From Coprinellus micaceus (taxonomy: Eukaryota > Basidiomycota > Agaricomycetes > Agaricales > Psathyrellaceae), in NCBI GenBank assembly GCA_951394405.1, contig OX596341.1, forward strand, positions 1,922,001-1,986,000: 64,000 nucleotides of DNA. The letters run 5' to 3'. Below are positions 1-12,234 of this stretch, one piece after another. A program made the position numbers and the translations under genes. Positions within the stretch are counted from its first letter, which is position 1; each line of letters begins with the position of its first letter. The notes beneath the pieces were generated by a model, which saw nothing but the letters and a program-made list of their open reading frames with translations, did no database searches and was not told the origin of the DNA.

Positions 1-237
1 GAAAATGATATGGTCGTCAAGGTGTCCTTCAGGTTGAAAGATGCAGTGGAAAGGATAGCAGGAAAGATTGATGGACTGTAACACGCAAAAGTGACCCTAG
101 TAGGGTAACGGGGGGGAATACGGCAACGTGGATGGTAAAGTATATAGATAGGAGGATAAATGACCCGCAGTGGGACAGGGAGAAGCAGGTTGAAAGAACA
201 GACGATAGATGTGAACGAAGATACGAAGGGTAGATCA

Positions 238-3200
238 CTACTGGAATGATGCTTCGATAGTTGTGCATTGAGCAAGCAACTGGACGATAACTGGCCGACC
301 ACATGCGTTTTTGATGAAGGAGCACTGCAAAAGGAATAGGTCAGGTGCGAGGCAAGTGAACAAACATGAGGGAAACTCTTACGTTGAGAAGCTCACTTGC
401 ACTCGGTCGTGTGGGCGCAGGTTCGGAACAAAGCAAGAGGAAGTCGTGGAAAGCAGGAGAGTGCATCTCGGGTCGAGACACGGATGGCCAGCGTTCAGCA
501 AACTGGTTGGTATCAGCGAACGGCGGCTGCGTCTCTGCCATTTCCCAAACGGTGGCGCCCAGTGACCACACATCAATCTTAAGAGCATTGTAAGGTGGAC
601 TAAAACGAACGTTAGACCGTCAGATCGCATTCGCACTCATATGTGTAACATGACCAACCTGCGGACTTCAGGCGCCTGCCAGTAGAGTACACCAGCGGGG
701 TCCTCAAGGTAAGGGTTTTCGTCGGTCACCCGACGGGCGTTCGCGAAATCAGCTAGGCAGAAGTCAGTCAACCGCTTGCGAGCGACTGAAGGGTGCTACA
801 TACTGATTTTGAGGACACCCTTGGTGTTGAGCAACAAGTTGTCTGACCGGATGTCGCGGTGAGCAATATTGTGTTGCTGCAGGTATTCAAGTCCCTTCAA
901 GATCTGCGGGCATGTGGTCAGTAAGCATCCTTGCGATGTACTAGGACGACGAGGACACATACGTCGCTAGCAAACCTGGCCATTGTCCTGTCCTGCAGAA
1001 TCAAACCATTATCCACCAAGGCAATGACGTCCGCCAAACTCCGTTCCATAAGTTCCATCCGAATCCATAGGGTATCTTCCAAGAGATCGACATAAAGAGC
1101 ATCTAGGCTGATGAGGTTTTCCTGAGCTAACCCCCGCATGAGCGTCAGTTCATGACGCAAATCGGTGAGCTTCTGCGACCCCGAAGGCAAAATCGCGACG
1201 CTTTTAATGGCCACTAAAATCTCGCGACCATTGGCGATATCTTCTGAATCCCTTGCCTTGACGAGAGGGGGCAGGCGCAGGCGGCCCGCGTCCTTGTATA
1301 TTAGACGAGCGGAGTACACTGACCCGCTTTCTCCTTCCGCGATTTCCTTCAAGTCCAAGTAGTGATCGTGAGGGTCGACCATATCGTCGATAAACTCTTC
1401 AAGAGGTGCAACAACCTCGGACTGCCATCCTCGATATCTTTCGAAGGGAGACGAAGGCGTTCCGGAAGGCAGGGGTGCTGCAAGTCCACCACCCTGTGAC
1501 ACGACGTCACTGATAACGATCGTAGGACGAGCAGGCGAAGGAGATGTCGTCGTGAGCTGAGGTGGAACGATAAGGCTAGTCCCGGAATCTTCACGTTCGT
1601 CGTCATAGTCACTGTCTTCCCAGACATCTTCAGGATGATCCTTGTCTTCCGGCGATTTGGGCAGGATCATCGAAAATGTGGTTTGGGAAGGTGAAGGTGA
1701 GGGGTTGAGGTAGTAATTCAATGGTGAAGACAGGTCGTTGCCTGATGTCGGCGTTGGGGTATCCGGCGACTGAGCGCCTGGAGTCGAAGGCGGGGAGCCC
1801 AATCCACCATACACATCTTCGACGTTGAAACCTGGGCTAGAAGGGGACGGCGGAAATAGTGTGTCAGACGACCCCGGGGGTGTCGGTAGGCTGGAGGTTG
1901 GGGGCGGTCCTGCAGGTCCAAGGCGACTGACGCGAGCTGTGTTCTTGTCGATGACAAATGCACCTGCCCTACGAGCAATGGAGACATGTCGGACGATGGT
2001 AGTGGTGGCAGCTGCGATCGTTGAAGTACTGCTTCGGTTGGAGTTGCGGTTACTATTGGAAGGCCTCAACGTGTTGACACTGAGCCGATAATCTTCCTCA
2101 TCTGGTCCATTCGAGTCCTTCACTCGAGTTTCCGCTCGCATCCTTCTTTGAGCAGCCATCCTTTCTTCTTCGGGAGAGAAAGGCAAAGTCGGTGAGAATT
2201 GTTCTGCAAGAGCAGCAGAGTAAGGGCCGTGATCATCATCCCGGGAGTCAATCGAGACTGTTTGCCCAAGCATTCCCTCGAGCTGAGACCAGAGGGGGGA
2301 GGAGCTCGATGCGAGAGAATCGGCCGTTAAAGGCGGACTTATGATAGCCTCCTGCATATGTTCGTCACGATCTTCCATTTGAGGTAGCGCCAACGTTTTA
2401 TTCCCGGACCCTGCTGCGGTCGAGTTTGAAGTTGAGCGACCTGGGGGTTCAACCGGCGGATCAACCCTGACAGGCGGAGGTAAGGGCGAGGGCGGCGATG
2501 GTTGGCGACGATTGGGTTGGAGGAGGGGGGGCTTGAATGCAGCACTCGCTGGTGCCGACTGGGGCGAGGTAGGCAAGTTTGTGGTCGGGCTAAACTTGCC
2601 ATCCAAATCTCCACTGGAAAGATCTTCGAAAATGGAACCAGCCCACGAAGAGAGGTCGGAACTATTAGTGTGACTATGAAGGGATATTGATAGCCGTGGC
2701 GCTGATCCTGGTGCTCGTTTGGCTTGGATTGAAGTTGATCCAATTGGTGGGAGAGACGGAGGGGCGCTGGAGTTGGTGCTATTATTGGAGGCGTTCGTGT
2801 GAGGCCGGGAGGATGCTGAGGGTATCGAGGGTAACGCGGGAGGGTTCCTGGTATCGTGGTGGTTTCCGAATAATCGTTTTGACGATGCATTCGACTCCGT
2901 CCTTTGGTGTCCGTTGAGATTTGAAGCAAGGGGATATATACTTGAAGATATCGATTCGTTAGGGGTGTGAGACTTCGCTCGCGAGTCTGAGGGTAGAGGC
3001 GCCTTTCTCTGGGGAGTGAAAAGCGGAAGAGGTGCAGAGTCTTCTCTTCCAGACCCGCTGTGATTTGAATCAGATGAGTGGGACATCGACAGCTGAGATC
3101 CATGCTGAGTGTGCGCATTGGGGTGGCGCTGGGGCGCCAGTCTGCTGCTAACGCTGGGTGCTTTGCTGGAGTGCAGAGAAGACGTTGACATAGATGCGGT

Positions 3201-4185
3201 ATGTTGCGAGGATGGCACCGGTGGTCTCTGCTGATTTGATTGTATCCCTGTGCCACTGCGTAACGAAGCATCTGAGTACTGCCTTGGAAGGGAGGTCGTG
3301 CGTGGCGCTGGATTCGCTATCACCGGGGTCGCGTTGGCACCTGCGGGAGGAGAGGGATTGGGTTGATATGGGTGGGGGATTGTCGGGGAACTGGGGCGAA
3401 GAGAGAACAGCTTCTGCGTGCTGGGTGAACGACTTTCGGCACGTCTGCTACTTATCATCGCGATTTCCTCCTCTGAGAACCCATGTTGTGCCAATGATGT
3501 TGACCAGGACGGTGGCATCCCCATAAGCCTATCTCGGTGTCAGCTAGCTATCTGACCCACCAGCCGGTTCACTCACTCGTCATCAACGTGAATGTTATGC
3601 TAATGAATGAAGGTGTTAGCTTACGGTCGACGAAATACAGTGAATGCGGCGCACCTGAAAGTTCCATGGCATCGATATCCCTTCATCTGGTGCCGCCTCC
3701 CCCTCCTCTGATTCCTTCCTGGTCGTTGACGGAGATCGCGGACTTCGCTTGCCGAACTTGAGGAAGGCCAACGCTCTCTCCTTCCCTCGGGATTGAGGTC
3801 TACTCTTGGACTCTATGGGCGGCGATGAGATCCCTGAGGCAACTGAGGATGCTAGGGACATGGTTGAGCGATTAGCGTCTGGAGAGGGTTGTGCACCACC
3901 ATATTGGTAAGGCTGGTTCGGCGAAAGTGGGGAGCTGGGAGCCAAGGACTGGTTGTCTGGCAACAAGGAAGCCATAGACCTGTTTCGTAGGTAGTATTCA
4001 TCCTTGGGCGGTGGTGGGGGAGGAAGTCGGTTGTCATTTCCTTTCGAGAACTTGAAGACCTTCAGACTCGAGAATCGCGATGATAAATTGGAGGCTTGTG
4101 GTGAAGTCGCGTTGCTGCCGCTGGCCATTTTGTCGTCGCTCGTCTTTGTCAGTTGGGCATGGCTTTTGTTCAGGAAAGCATACAT
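238..4185 (-). CDS. PAK/Ste20-type (PAKA-like) protein kinase with CRIB domain
   Basis: Rho-GTPase-binding kinase of the PAK group, expected to act in polarity and signalling. The proline/serine-rich first exon ends in a CRIB motif assembled across two introns: ISMPWNFQ, then HNIHVDDE, then LMGMPPSW. A long low-complexity linker follows, then the kinase domain: glycine loop [14 protein letters not shown] lysine, HELTLMRGL helix C, HRDIRSDN catalytic loop, DFA instead of [12 protein letters not shown], and [15 protein letters not shown] final exon gives [19 protein letters not shown] and a stop at 238-240. At least six introns of about 50 bases. The catalytic loop carries Arg where most kinases have Lys, and DFG is DFA, so activity is uncertain; I recall similar substitutions in agaricomycete PAKA proteins. 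The start may instead be the ATG at 4128 (MASGSN), which has a better context. Confidence 0.88.
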
Positions 4186-7100
4186 GGTCAGAGAGGGGAC
4201 CTGGAGGTTGAACTACAAGCCCTTACGTCGTCCAAGGGAGGGGGAAGGCTGTGGTTGGACGAAACCCTGATGTGTCGGTGATCCGGTTGTGGTGTCGGTG
4301 TTGCTGTTGCCACACAGGGGCTTTCAAAATGTTGGAATTCAAGTGACCTCGACGCGACTTGGGGTGACGAGGACGTCGTTCTCGGCGATGACGAGAGTAA
4401 AACAGGGAATGTGCTGTCCTAGGCGGAGGTTATAATTGTTCGGCGCTATTATTCATGCGCCCTCCCTTCTATCTCAACCATGAACTGGTACGTATTCATA
4501 TCCCGATGGTCCATGCCTTCATTGACATCGGGCGGCTCAACGCTGCACTATTTTTTCCAGGGGTAAAGGCGGTCTACTTGGTGCCATGCGAGTGGGTGGC
4601 ACCGATTCTCCGAGCGTTTTCGACGCGAGCGCGATGGCGCTCGACTGCACCACTCGCGCAAGCACCTAGGGCAACTGGCTCGTTTCGTCAATTCGATGGT
4701 ACCTATGCAAATGGCTCTCGCGATCGGTCGCTCGAAACGTGCGGTTTCTTGGTGGCAGTAAGGAGTATCCTTTCGGACCATTTCGGAGGATGGTGGTCAA
4801 GGATCTGGGCGCTTAGACCTGCGATACGCGAGGTTTGTGGCGGCCAAATGCGAGTGTAGCCTTTGGAACCCCTGAGTCGCCTTCGGATCCGGCTCTTATC
4901 TAGGGACATGTAAAATCTGTGGCTCTATGCGGTTCCAGCGCGCGCGACTATTGTCGCCTGCAAGCACCAAGGCACCATATGCGCTCGTTTTTGGCTGTCC
5001 TCTCATCAGCACACTCCTTCACTCCATGCTCGATATACTGTGCTACTGGTCCTCGGACAACCCACCCATCTCGCTGAGATATATTCTCAGCCTCTCGGCC
5101 TGCGAACCTGAACGACCCACGAAACGATGCAAGGGCCAATCGAGAATGTCAAAGCTGTCAATTTATATGAATTTTCCGCACGTGCATCCTCGAAGTGGCA
5201 CAGCAAGCCGACCCTAGGCGCCTTCAAAGCTGAGGCCAGATGATTTGGATCTCTGACAATCTCTGGACTCAAAAGAGTTCGCTTTCAGCGACTTCTGGAA
5301 CCTGACCGACCGGAGAGATGCCTTTGTAACCAGCAGGGGAGGTTCCACGACGCTACCGCCGGTGGCCGGTAGCCGCCATTCGAAATACACAACACTGGAC
5401 TGCGCGACACTCCGCCACCACAATTGGCGAAAGGCACAGAAAAGATAGTAGCCAGGCTGATGGTGCGCGCTCATTTACATGTGAGGCTTATCCTCCTCTC
5501 ATCGCACCAGCCTGGAGTCTGGACAGGGCAGGAGCCTGGCGGATTACACTGATACTGCCTTGGGCAGTGTGAACCTGGACCCAACAACCGCTCTCATGAA
5601 GGTCCTCTCCTCGAATGCCGTCCCAAAAATGTGTCAGGTGCAACAGAATTGGTACAGGCGCGAATGTCCATCGTCATTGGTCTCTCGATCGTACCTTCAG
5701 TTTCAGAGTAGGAGATTAATTTCAGCGGTAACAAGGTCCCCGTCGATGAGTGCTTCGAACTGGGATAGGCAATCTCGACTCCCCAAAAGTACGGAGCCAC
5801 ACCTAACCTCGGGGACTCTTGTGGTGCTCGTTCTTGACAGCTCCCCCAGATCACCCTCATGGCGACGATACACGGTTCGCGGGAACCATTTTTCGCAGGT
5901 ATGTCCCATTAAAACTCTCCTAATCGCACTCGTATATTAATTTCGGAAGCTATCGACCCCCTGCCAATGTAAATGAGATGCCCTCGTAGGGTGCCCGTCA
6001 TCACAGAGATCGATGTGAGTTGTCCCCTCCCATGCCCGACTGTGATCGAACAGAAATGGCACTCTCTCATCCACTCAAGTCAATGCTCTTACGACGGGGC
6101 GGGCTTCCATAATCTCCCTAAAGCCCGCTGTTTCGCAAAACCCTGTGGATCCTCCTGCTTCTTGTTGTCTTCAAACACGTCTCATCTCCAGGTGGAAGTT
6201 TGAGCAGGTCCGTCTGGCTCTGACATGGAACTCGAAAGGCGGACCCTTCTTTGGAAAGGCGAGAATAGTCCCCTTTACACTCTCCTCCACCCGCTCGATT
6301 CTTCCTCCGCAACCGTGGCCACATAGAAGCCCACGTTTTTCCCGGTCACCTAAACCCAATAGCACCCCGGGGTCTAAACTCACGGCCACGACGGACAAGC
6401 CGCATATCCTGCGCCACTGCCCGTCTCTGGATCCCTGGGGCAATCTCAATCTGCCATGTGCGTCTGCTGCTTGCCCAAGGCCGTGGATGGGCTCCCTCGA
6501 GGCCCGGCTGGCTACTGCCTCGCTTTTACATTCCGCAACGCGCATGCCACTGCGTCGCCCTCGCCTTGCGACCCTATTATGGAACGGAAGAGCCCTGGCA
6601 TGCCTCGCTCGGAAGGCGCAGGGCGCTCCCTTCTACCTGTTCATGCTCGCCGTCTTCGACACTCACTTCCCACCGTCCCTTCTTCAACTATGGCTGGCGA
6701 CGCGCTCGCGTACACCACGGACGCTGGGGCCCCAAGACCCTGTATGGACTTAGTGCGGAGTGACGGCACCGTGGTCGAACGCATTGAGCGAGAGAACTCG
6801 CCGTCATTGGCTTACTGTAAGTGAGGTAGGTGGCCCTCCTTTCTACGACGTCCTCGGAACAATATCACCGTGCTATGTCGATCTACGGTTCTCCACTATT
6901 GTTCTAGTACCAAAAAGGACAAACGGAACCGTCGCAGCGACCTGGCGTGCACTGAATCGAGGGTCAGAAAGTCACCTGTACGCTCAGGCTACGATGACGC
7001 CCCAAGCGCCTGGTTTGTGAGGGTTATTCCCTATCTAAACGGGCGTAGCCTTTGCTTGTGTAGGACACGTTTGTACCGCCGCGCGTTGGCGAGCGCTAGC

Positions 7101-10067
7101 TCCAATCTAACCATGTGCGTGCGCGCGGGCAGAAGGTCGCGAACTCAAACGCCTCTAATTGCACTTCGGGTGCTTGTCGACAGGATATACTATCGACACA
7201 CCCGCCTGGGCCACCCCTGCGGCACGGGGGATCCATCTCAGGTCTAGTCACGGATGTGTGTTCTCAGTCCCTAAATTTTTCTAGGTTTGACTGACGGTCT
7301 CTCTCCACAATCAATCATGCAGCGCCTCGAGTCCATAGCGGCCTCGCCGCCACAAAAAACCTGCCAATGTACTTCTAGTTGCCTCATGTTAAGCAGCTAT
7401 ATACCCGCGTTTGACTTGGGTCTAGTGTGGTTTTGGATTTGACGCACCGTCACTCGCCGCGAACCCTTATCGTGGAGGGTACACCGAGGATGGGGTACAG
7501 GACACGGAGATTTCAATTCAGCGGTGTACAGCCTTCAATTCAAGTTCGCCTCGCATTAGGCGCTTTCGAGAAGCGAAATGTGAATACATCTACTCTAAAG
7601 GCCGTCGCAGTATGCGTAGTTACTCGATAGCTAACAAAATTAACCACCAGACGCCTGAAGGTCGAAGGGAGCCGATTACTGGCCACGCCAGGCAAGTGTT
7701 CCAAGGGGGGTGCAAGTTCCCCGTCGACAGCGAGGCGAGACAAAATCGGCTGGGGTGTTCCAATCGAAAGTATACCGCAGTTTAGTGGTGCATAGCTTCA
7801 GGGGGGGCGAGTAAATAATACGGGTGGGAGAGGAAATCACCGCCAAATTCCTGCATATGTTCTCACCCAAACAGGTACTGAACGGATAGGCCGACGGTCC
7901 CTTTTTAATAGACGGCGTTATGTCGGCTCGCGTACCTGGAAGTCAACCGCTGAAGTGAACGGGATGGGGACACATGGTCGCCGCCACAGGCTCGGACACG
8001 CCATGTCATCAAGCGCCTTTGAGCTTGGACGTCGAATAGGTGGATCCATGGTCGTCCCCTGGTCGTCTCCTCACCGGAACCAGGTTTCCAGAAGCGTCTG
8101 CGCCGCCCGAGTGTCACTGTTCCTGCCCCAGGCTCCGGGGCCTAAACACAGACTTTGCTTCGGCTATGGTCATCGGCTAGGCAGCCACTGGCCTGGATAC
8201 TCTGAATTAGTACATTAACCTGATCTAGTCTCACAGCAGGAGCGGAAATGAACCGCGATGCCACGATGCATCTCGAATGAACGGACATCTGCGTTGATTT
8301 AGTGAACCCCAAGCGAAAGCCAGGGGCTTGCCTGAATCACCTCATGATCGTGGTTGACCACAAGAATGGAATGGTGGGCAGGTGGGCAGGAAAATTGTGT
8401 TGCGAGCCTACCGGACATACCGAGAGCAATCGGTAGTTCTCTCCAGATGCCTCTCTTGAGAAGGCCGATCAAGAGTGGAGGAAGGACGGAGCAGAAACAG
8501 GGTCAAGTTGGAAGGAGTATGTCAGAAACCCTGGTTTCAATGGTCTCCTCTCCACAGTTCGAAAATCGGAGGTGCAAGGCATGAAGGCCGTTCTTCTCCT
8601 CCAAGGGAAAAACGGAGGTCCCTTCAGGTCATATTAGATATCTCGCACCACCAAATGAAGATAGAGCCAAGTACGTATAGGTAACAATTCATTTGGAAGC
8701 AAGCTCTACATCGTTGTTCTGCCGCGAGCCTGCTAGCGGGGATCAACGTACACGTTGCATGGTCCTTAGGTGACTTTTTGCGATGGAAGAAAGTTGCTCT
8801 GCGCTTATGCCAGGGAGCCTAGAGGTTGATTTGAAGAGGTTGGGTGTCGCAATTTGGTGGTCACCTAGAAGCCCAGCGCGACGTACAAAATTGCGATTTC
8901 AATGGACCAAGTTGAGCTGAGAAACGTCATTCGAAGTAGAGAATCGCGAAAGAGCTTACAAGAGCACCATTTCAAAAATTCAACACAATGAGAATGAAGG
9001 TGGAGGTGGACCACAATCAAGCGGAGCTGTCTTGGCGTGGGATCGCAGAGGCGAGGATGAACAGGCGACTGATCGGAACAGTGCACTCTTTCCCTCGTAC
9101 TTGCACCTCCTCATCACCAATCTCAAACAAGTTGTCCTCGAGGACGAGATACGGGGGCCTCGACATGCGCGGTCTGAGTGTGTCGCCACCACAGCTCATC
9201 ACGCAGTCAAGCAGGCCTTTGTGTATACAGTTTCGTAACAGTCGTAAACGCCATTCTTCGCGACGGGGAACTCGACACACAGCTAATTATCTCCCTGGAC
9301 CTAGCCAGGTTCCATTCAGCAACGCGGTATCTGCTTCCGATGGCGCCCAAGGGTTCGACGCAAACGCCTCTTCACTGCAGTTCACGAGAACTCTTTAGCT
9401 CCACTGCGCCTACTGCACATGATCGGCCAGCGCTTCGGGTTGACGGACATCCATCCGTATTCTAGAGCTTACACTGGTTACAATTGGCAAAAGGCGCACC
9501 GAAGTCTCCCTTTCATCCCCCTGCTTTCCGTATGTCGCTGGCCTCCAAAATCAGCGCGTGGCTTGCTTACAGATACAGGGCGGGGCAAGGGCCGAGGAAC
9601 CTCGTTTCCCTCACTCCCCAAGCGTCAAAAGCATGGTCCCTTCCCTCGCCCTGCTCGACTTTATGCCTCGATCTGGCGCTGTGTCCTCGTATTCGACCAC
9701 GAGGCGGCGTCTGTTACGAGGAGTTTCGTCATTTAAACTCCCGGCTAATCTAGTTCTGCTGCGATCGCCGCTCCTTCAGCAACGCAAGGGGTTAGTAAAG
9801 TCCGCGCCTATCTTGACCTGGTCCCTTTAAATCGGAACATGAAATTGGCTGCCGTGGAACCGGGAAATGGGCTCACGCGAAGCCTTCATGATTCCGCCCT
9901 TGGGGATCCAGCCAGGTGCCCCCCTCCCGATAGATGATAACGTTATGGTTTCGACTCCGTTTTCTCTCTCGGTGGCTGGCCAGCTGTTTTCTCATTTCCG
10001 TCGCGGAGAATTGTCGCTCCTCTTTTAGGAAGAGGATTCTCGCCGGCCCAGTCGCAGATGGCACTAC
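4186..10067. other. Long stretch without a convincing gene
   Basis: No open frame here shows a recognisable domain, and no chain of exons with matching splice phases could be assembled. A possible short first exon begins with an ATG at 6691 in a good context after a CT-rich leader and ends near a GTAAGT at about 6818, but no continuation was found. No clear terminal repeats or transposase remnants were seen. It may hold non-coding RNA, a decayed element or unrecognised short genes. Confidence 0.4.
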
Positions 10068-10074
10068 TATATAA
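10068..10074 (+). promoter_or_regulatory. TATA box candidate
   Basis: TATATAA lies 166 bases before the ATG at 10240 and is followed by a CT-rich leader. This supports transcription of the small cysteine-rich frame downstream. Confidence 0.35.
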
Positions 10075-10239
10075 CCACACCCCCTGGACCCCTTATACTA
10101 ACACCCACTGACTCAGGCCTAATCCCCCATCAACGAGCCTCCTTTCAGGTTGAGGAGCAGCGACGCGCGATTCGGTCCACTCCGCATCTTTCCCTTCATC
10201 GTCTTAAACCACAACCCCCCTTCAAATTCAATCATTGTC

Positions 10240-10968
10240 ATGGCCGTCGGAACAGCTGCCCCATGCCACTGTGCACACGCCTCCTTCGACCACGCCCTGA
10301 TCCGCTGCGGTTGTACCAATGATCGCGCTCATAAACACCACGACGACCCCATGAAGAACGCTGACGACGCTTTCCACCGCGTCTGGTGTTGCACATGCGG
10401 GACGTACTGCTCCAAGGACGCGCACTGTCCTCTCCCTCTGCCTGAACTTCAGGCGTCGAGCGGAACAGCAGCGATGCAGAAGAAGCTGCCACGGCCCTTT
10501 CTCGTCAGGTTGCCTCTCCAGATCTTGTCGCTTCCAATGCGTATGTGTTCTTCATATTCTTTTTCCACATTTGACCCGTTCCGTCCTGCTTCCTTCTCCT
10601 TCGACTCTCGGAGGTTCTCGTCTTCTTTTTCGTATCGCTTTGCCCAGCCTTGTTCCGAAGCGCGTGCTCAAGTGTGGCTCTGCCACCTTCTTTCCTTTAG
10701 ATCTGTGGTTATCGCTTCGCTCTTGGCTTGGAAACCTCACCAGGAGAGCGAGACGCGCCCCTGTATCCTCGAACCAGGAGACGGTGGCCGTGAAGGCACA
10801 GTGAACGCCGCCAACCCCAACCTTCCGCGTAATATCAATCTCATGCCATCCAAAAATCTGCACGCTGGTCGTTGCTCCAAACTAAGAAGATCACCAGGTC
10901 ACGAATCACTTATGCCGGACTTCACGACCCGTCCCTTGCCTCATCTTACGAACACCCAAGCCTCTTAA
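10240..10968 (+). CDS. Hypothetical small Cys/His-rich protein, exon structure uncertain
   Basis: The ATG at 10240 has a good context (TTGTCATGGCC) and follows a TATA-like box and CT-rich leader. The first 70 or so residues are rich in cysteine and histidine (APCHCAHASFDH, RCGCTNDRAHKHH, VWCCTCGTYCSKDAHC), suggesting metal binding. After about residue 80 the composition becomes unconvincing, and a second frame reads more naturally up to a GTATGT donor at 10539, with a TTTAG acceptor near 10700. The end given is therefore only the end of the open frame, and the true gene is probably shorter and spliced. Function unknown; could also be a chance frame. Confidence 0.3.
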   Translation: MAVGTAAPCHCAHASFDHALIRCGCTNDRAHKHHDDPMKNADDAFHRVWCCTCGTYCSKDAHCPLPLPELQASSGTAAMQKKLPRPFLVRLPLQILSLPMRMCSSYSFSTFDPFRPASFSFDSRRFSSSFSYRFAQPCSEARAQVWLCHLLSFRSVVIASLLAWKPHQESETRPCILEPGDGGREGTVNAANPNLPRNINLMPSKNLHAGRCSKLRRSPGHESLMPDFTTRPLPHLTNTQAS

Positions 10969-12234
10969 TGTCGGCAGCTCTTTTGTTATGCCTCTATGCA
11001 CGTTTTCTCCCCTCCTGACCCTGATTCAAGGCAAGATTGATACCCTGCCCACTGCTCCGTTCGCCATCTTTATTCCCTTCGTCTTCGTTGATGTATTCTA
11101 CCTCCCTCTCCTCCGGATCCTCATTTACTTATTGATATAGTCATAATATCTAATGTAACATACTACCTCGCCACCACATGATATGTATCATACAATATTA
11201 GCTAGAGATTGTTACGATCACCACTGCGCCGCTTGCAATTGAGGCAATTCGAAAGAGTCTATGACATAGCCCGATCTCTGGACATGTCGCTTGCCCGCTC
11301 GACCCTGCCAGTGATTGCATCCCTTCAGGCCTGGTAGTAACAGGCGGTTGGCACCTGAAGTGGATCAGGGCCCGAACCTATCATCTCGGTAAACGGGTCG
11401 ATCCCTCCCCAATCCCTGGAATAACATACACAACTCGAGCTCCAGGCGAGTTTACGATACTACCTTGAGGCTCCGGGGTCAAGTCCATGGCACCGTCCTT
11501 CGGAACCTGTCTCGGTCCAGCGCCCCTCCAAACCTCAAAGGGCAACAGGTCTCGCCAACGAGCAGACGCACTGTAGTGTACGTACGTACCTGCTGGGTGA
11601 TGCTTTCAATCCCTTCACAAGAACGTGTCCCCCGATTATCGGGCATGGATATGCCCCGGTTTAGCCCAATGCATCCGGGCGTGATCCCCGCAAGCGTCTG
11701 CAGGCATCGGCACGGGCGCCAAAATCACACCCAGCGCTGTAACTTTACGCTCATGCGCGTCATCGAGCTGGAGAACCGACCGAGATGAAAGATCGTCGCC
11801 TTGGGCCGACTCTCTAGGCCAGGGAATTACCGTAACCTTCGCCCTTCGTCGGTATCACCCAACGTTGCCTGGAGCGGGTGATACAAACCGTGTAGACGGG
11901 CGCTAAAATCCCTAGGAGCAACGTCATCCTTGGCATCTCAGTTCTCGTGATGAACCGACCGAGATGAAGGCATCGGTTTTGAAAGAGGAGAAAAGGAACA
12001 CCGTACCGTACACCGAACTACACCGCGTAGGGCCAGATTCATACCGCTAAGCAAAGCTATTGAATACCCTTGTGGACTCGCTTAATCACGAGTCGTTCAA
12101 AATCCTGTGGTCTTACGACACCTCCAGCAAGGGATATGCCCATACATAGGTTAGAATATACAGCATCGTACATGTGTCGATACATCCATTCACCCACGAT
12201 AATCTCCGTCTGGCGTCGACATACATGCGGGCGT
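10969..12234. other. Intergenic stretch
   Basis: No supported gene. AT-rich sequence near 11100-11220 resembles a 3' untranslated region. A 17-base string GAACCGACCGAGATGAA occurs twice, near 11773 and 11952. Nothing else identifiable. Confidence 0.4.

Noticed and set aside
2339..3271. 310-codon minus-strand frame overlapping the kinase linker
   Set aside because: A different frame of the same proline/serine-rich exon; the kinase frame is longer and joins to CRIB and kinase domains.
4455..9753. Numerous plus- and minus-strand frames of 60-200 codons
   Set aside because: No family motif, no consistent splicing, and overlapping frames on both strands with similar lengths, as expected by chance in GC-rich sequence.
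11390..11420. GGGTCGATCCC, resembling a tRNA B box
   Set aside because: No A box or cloverleaf could be drawn at the right distance.
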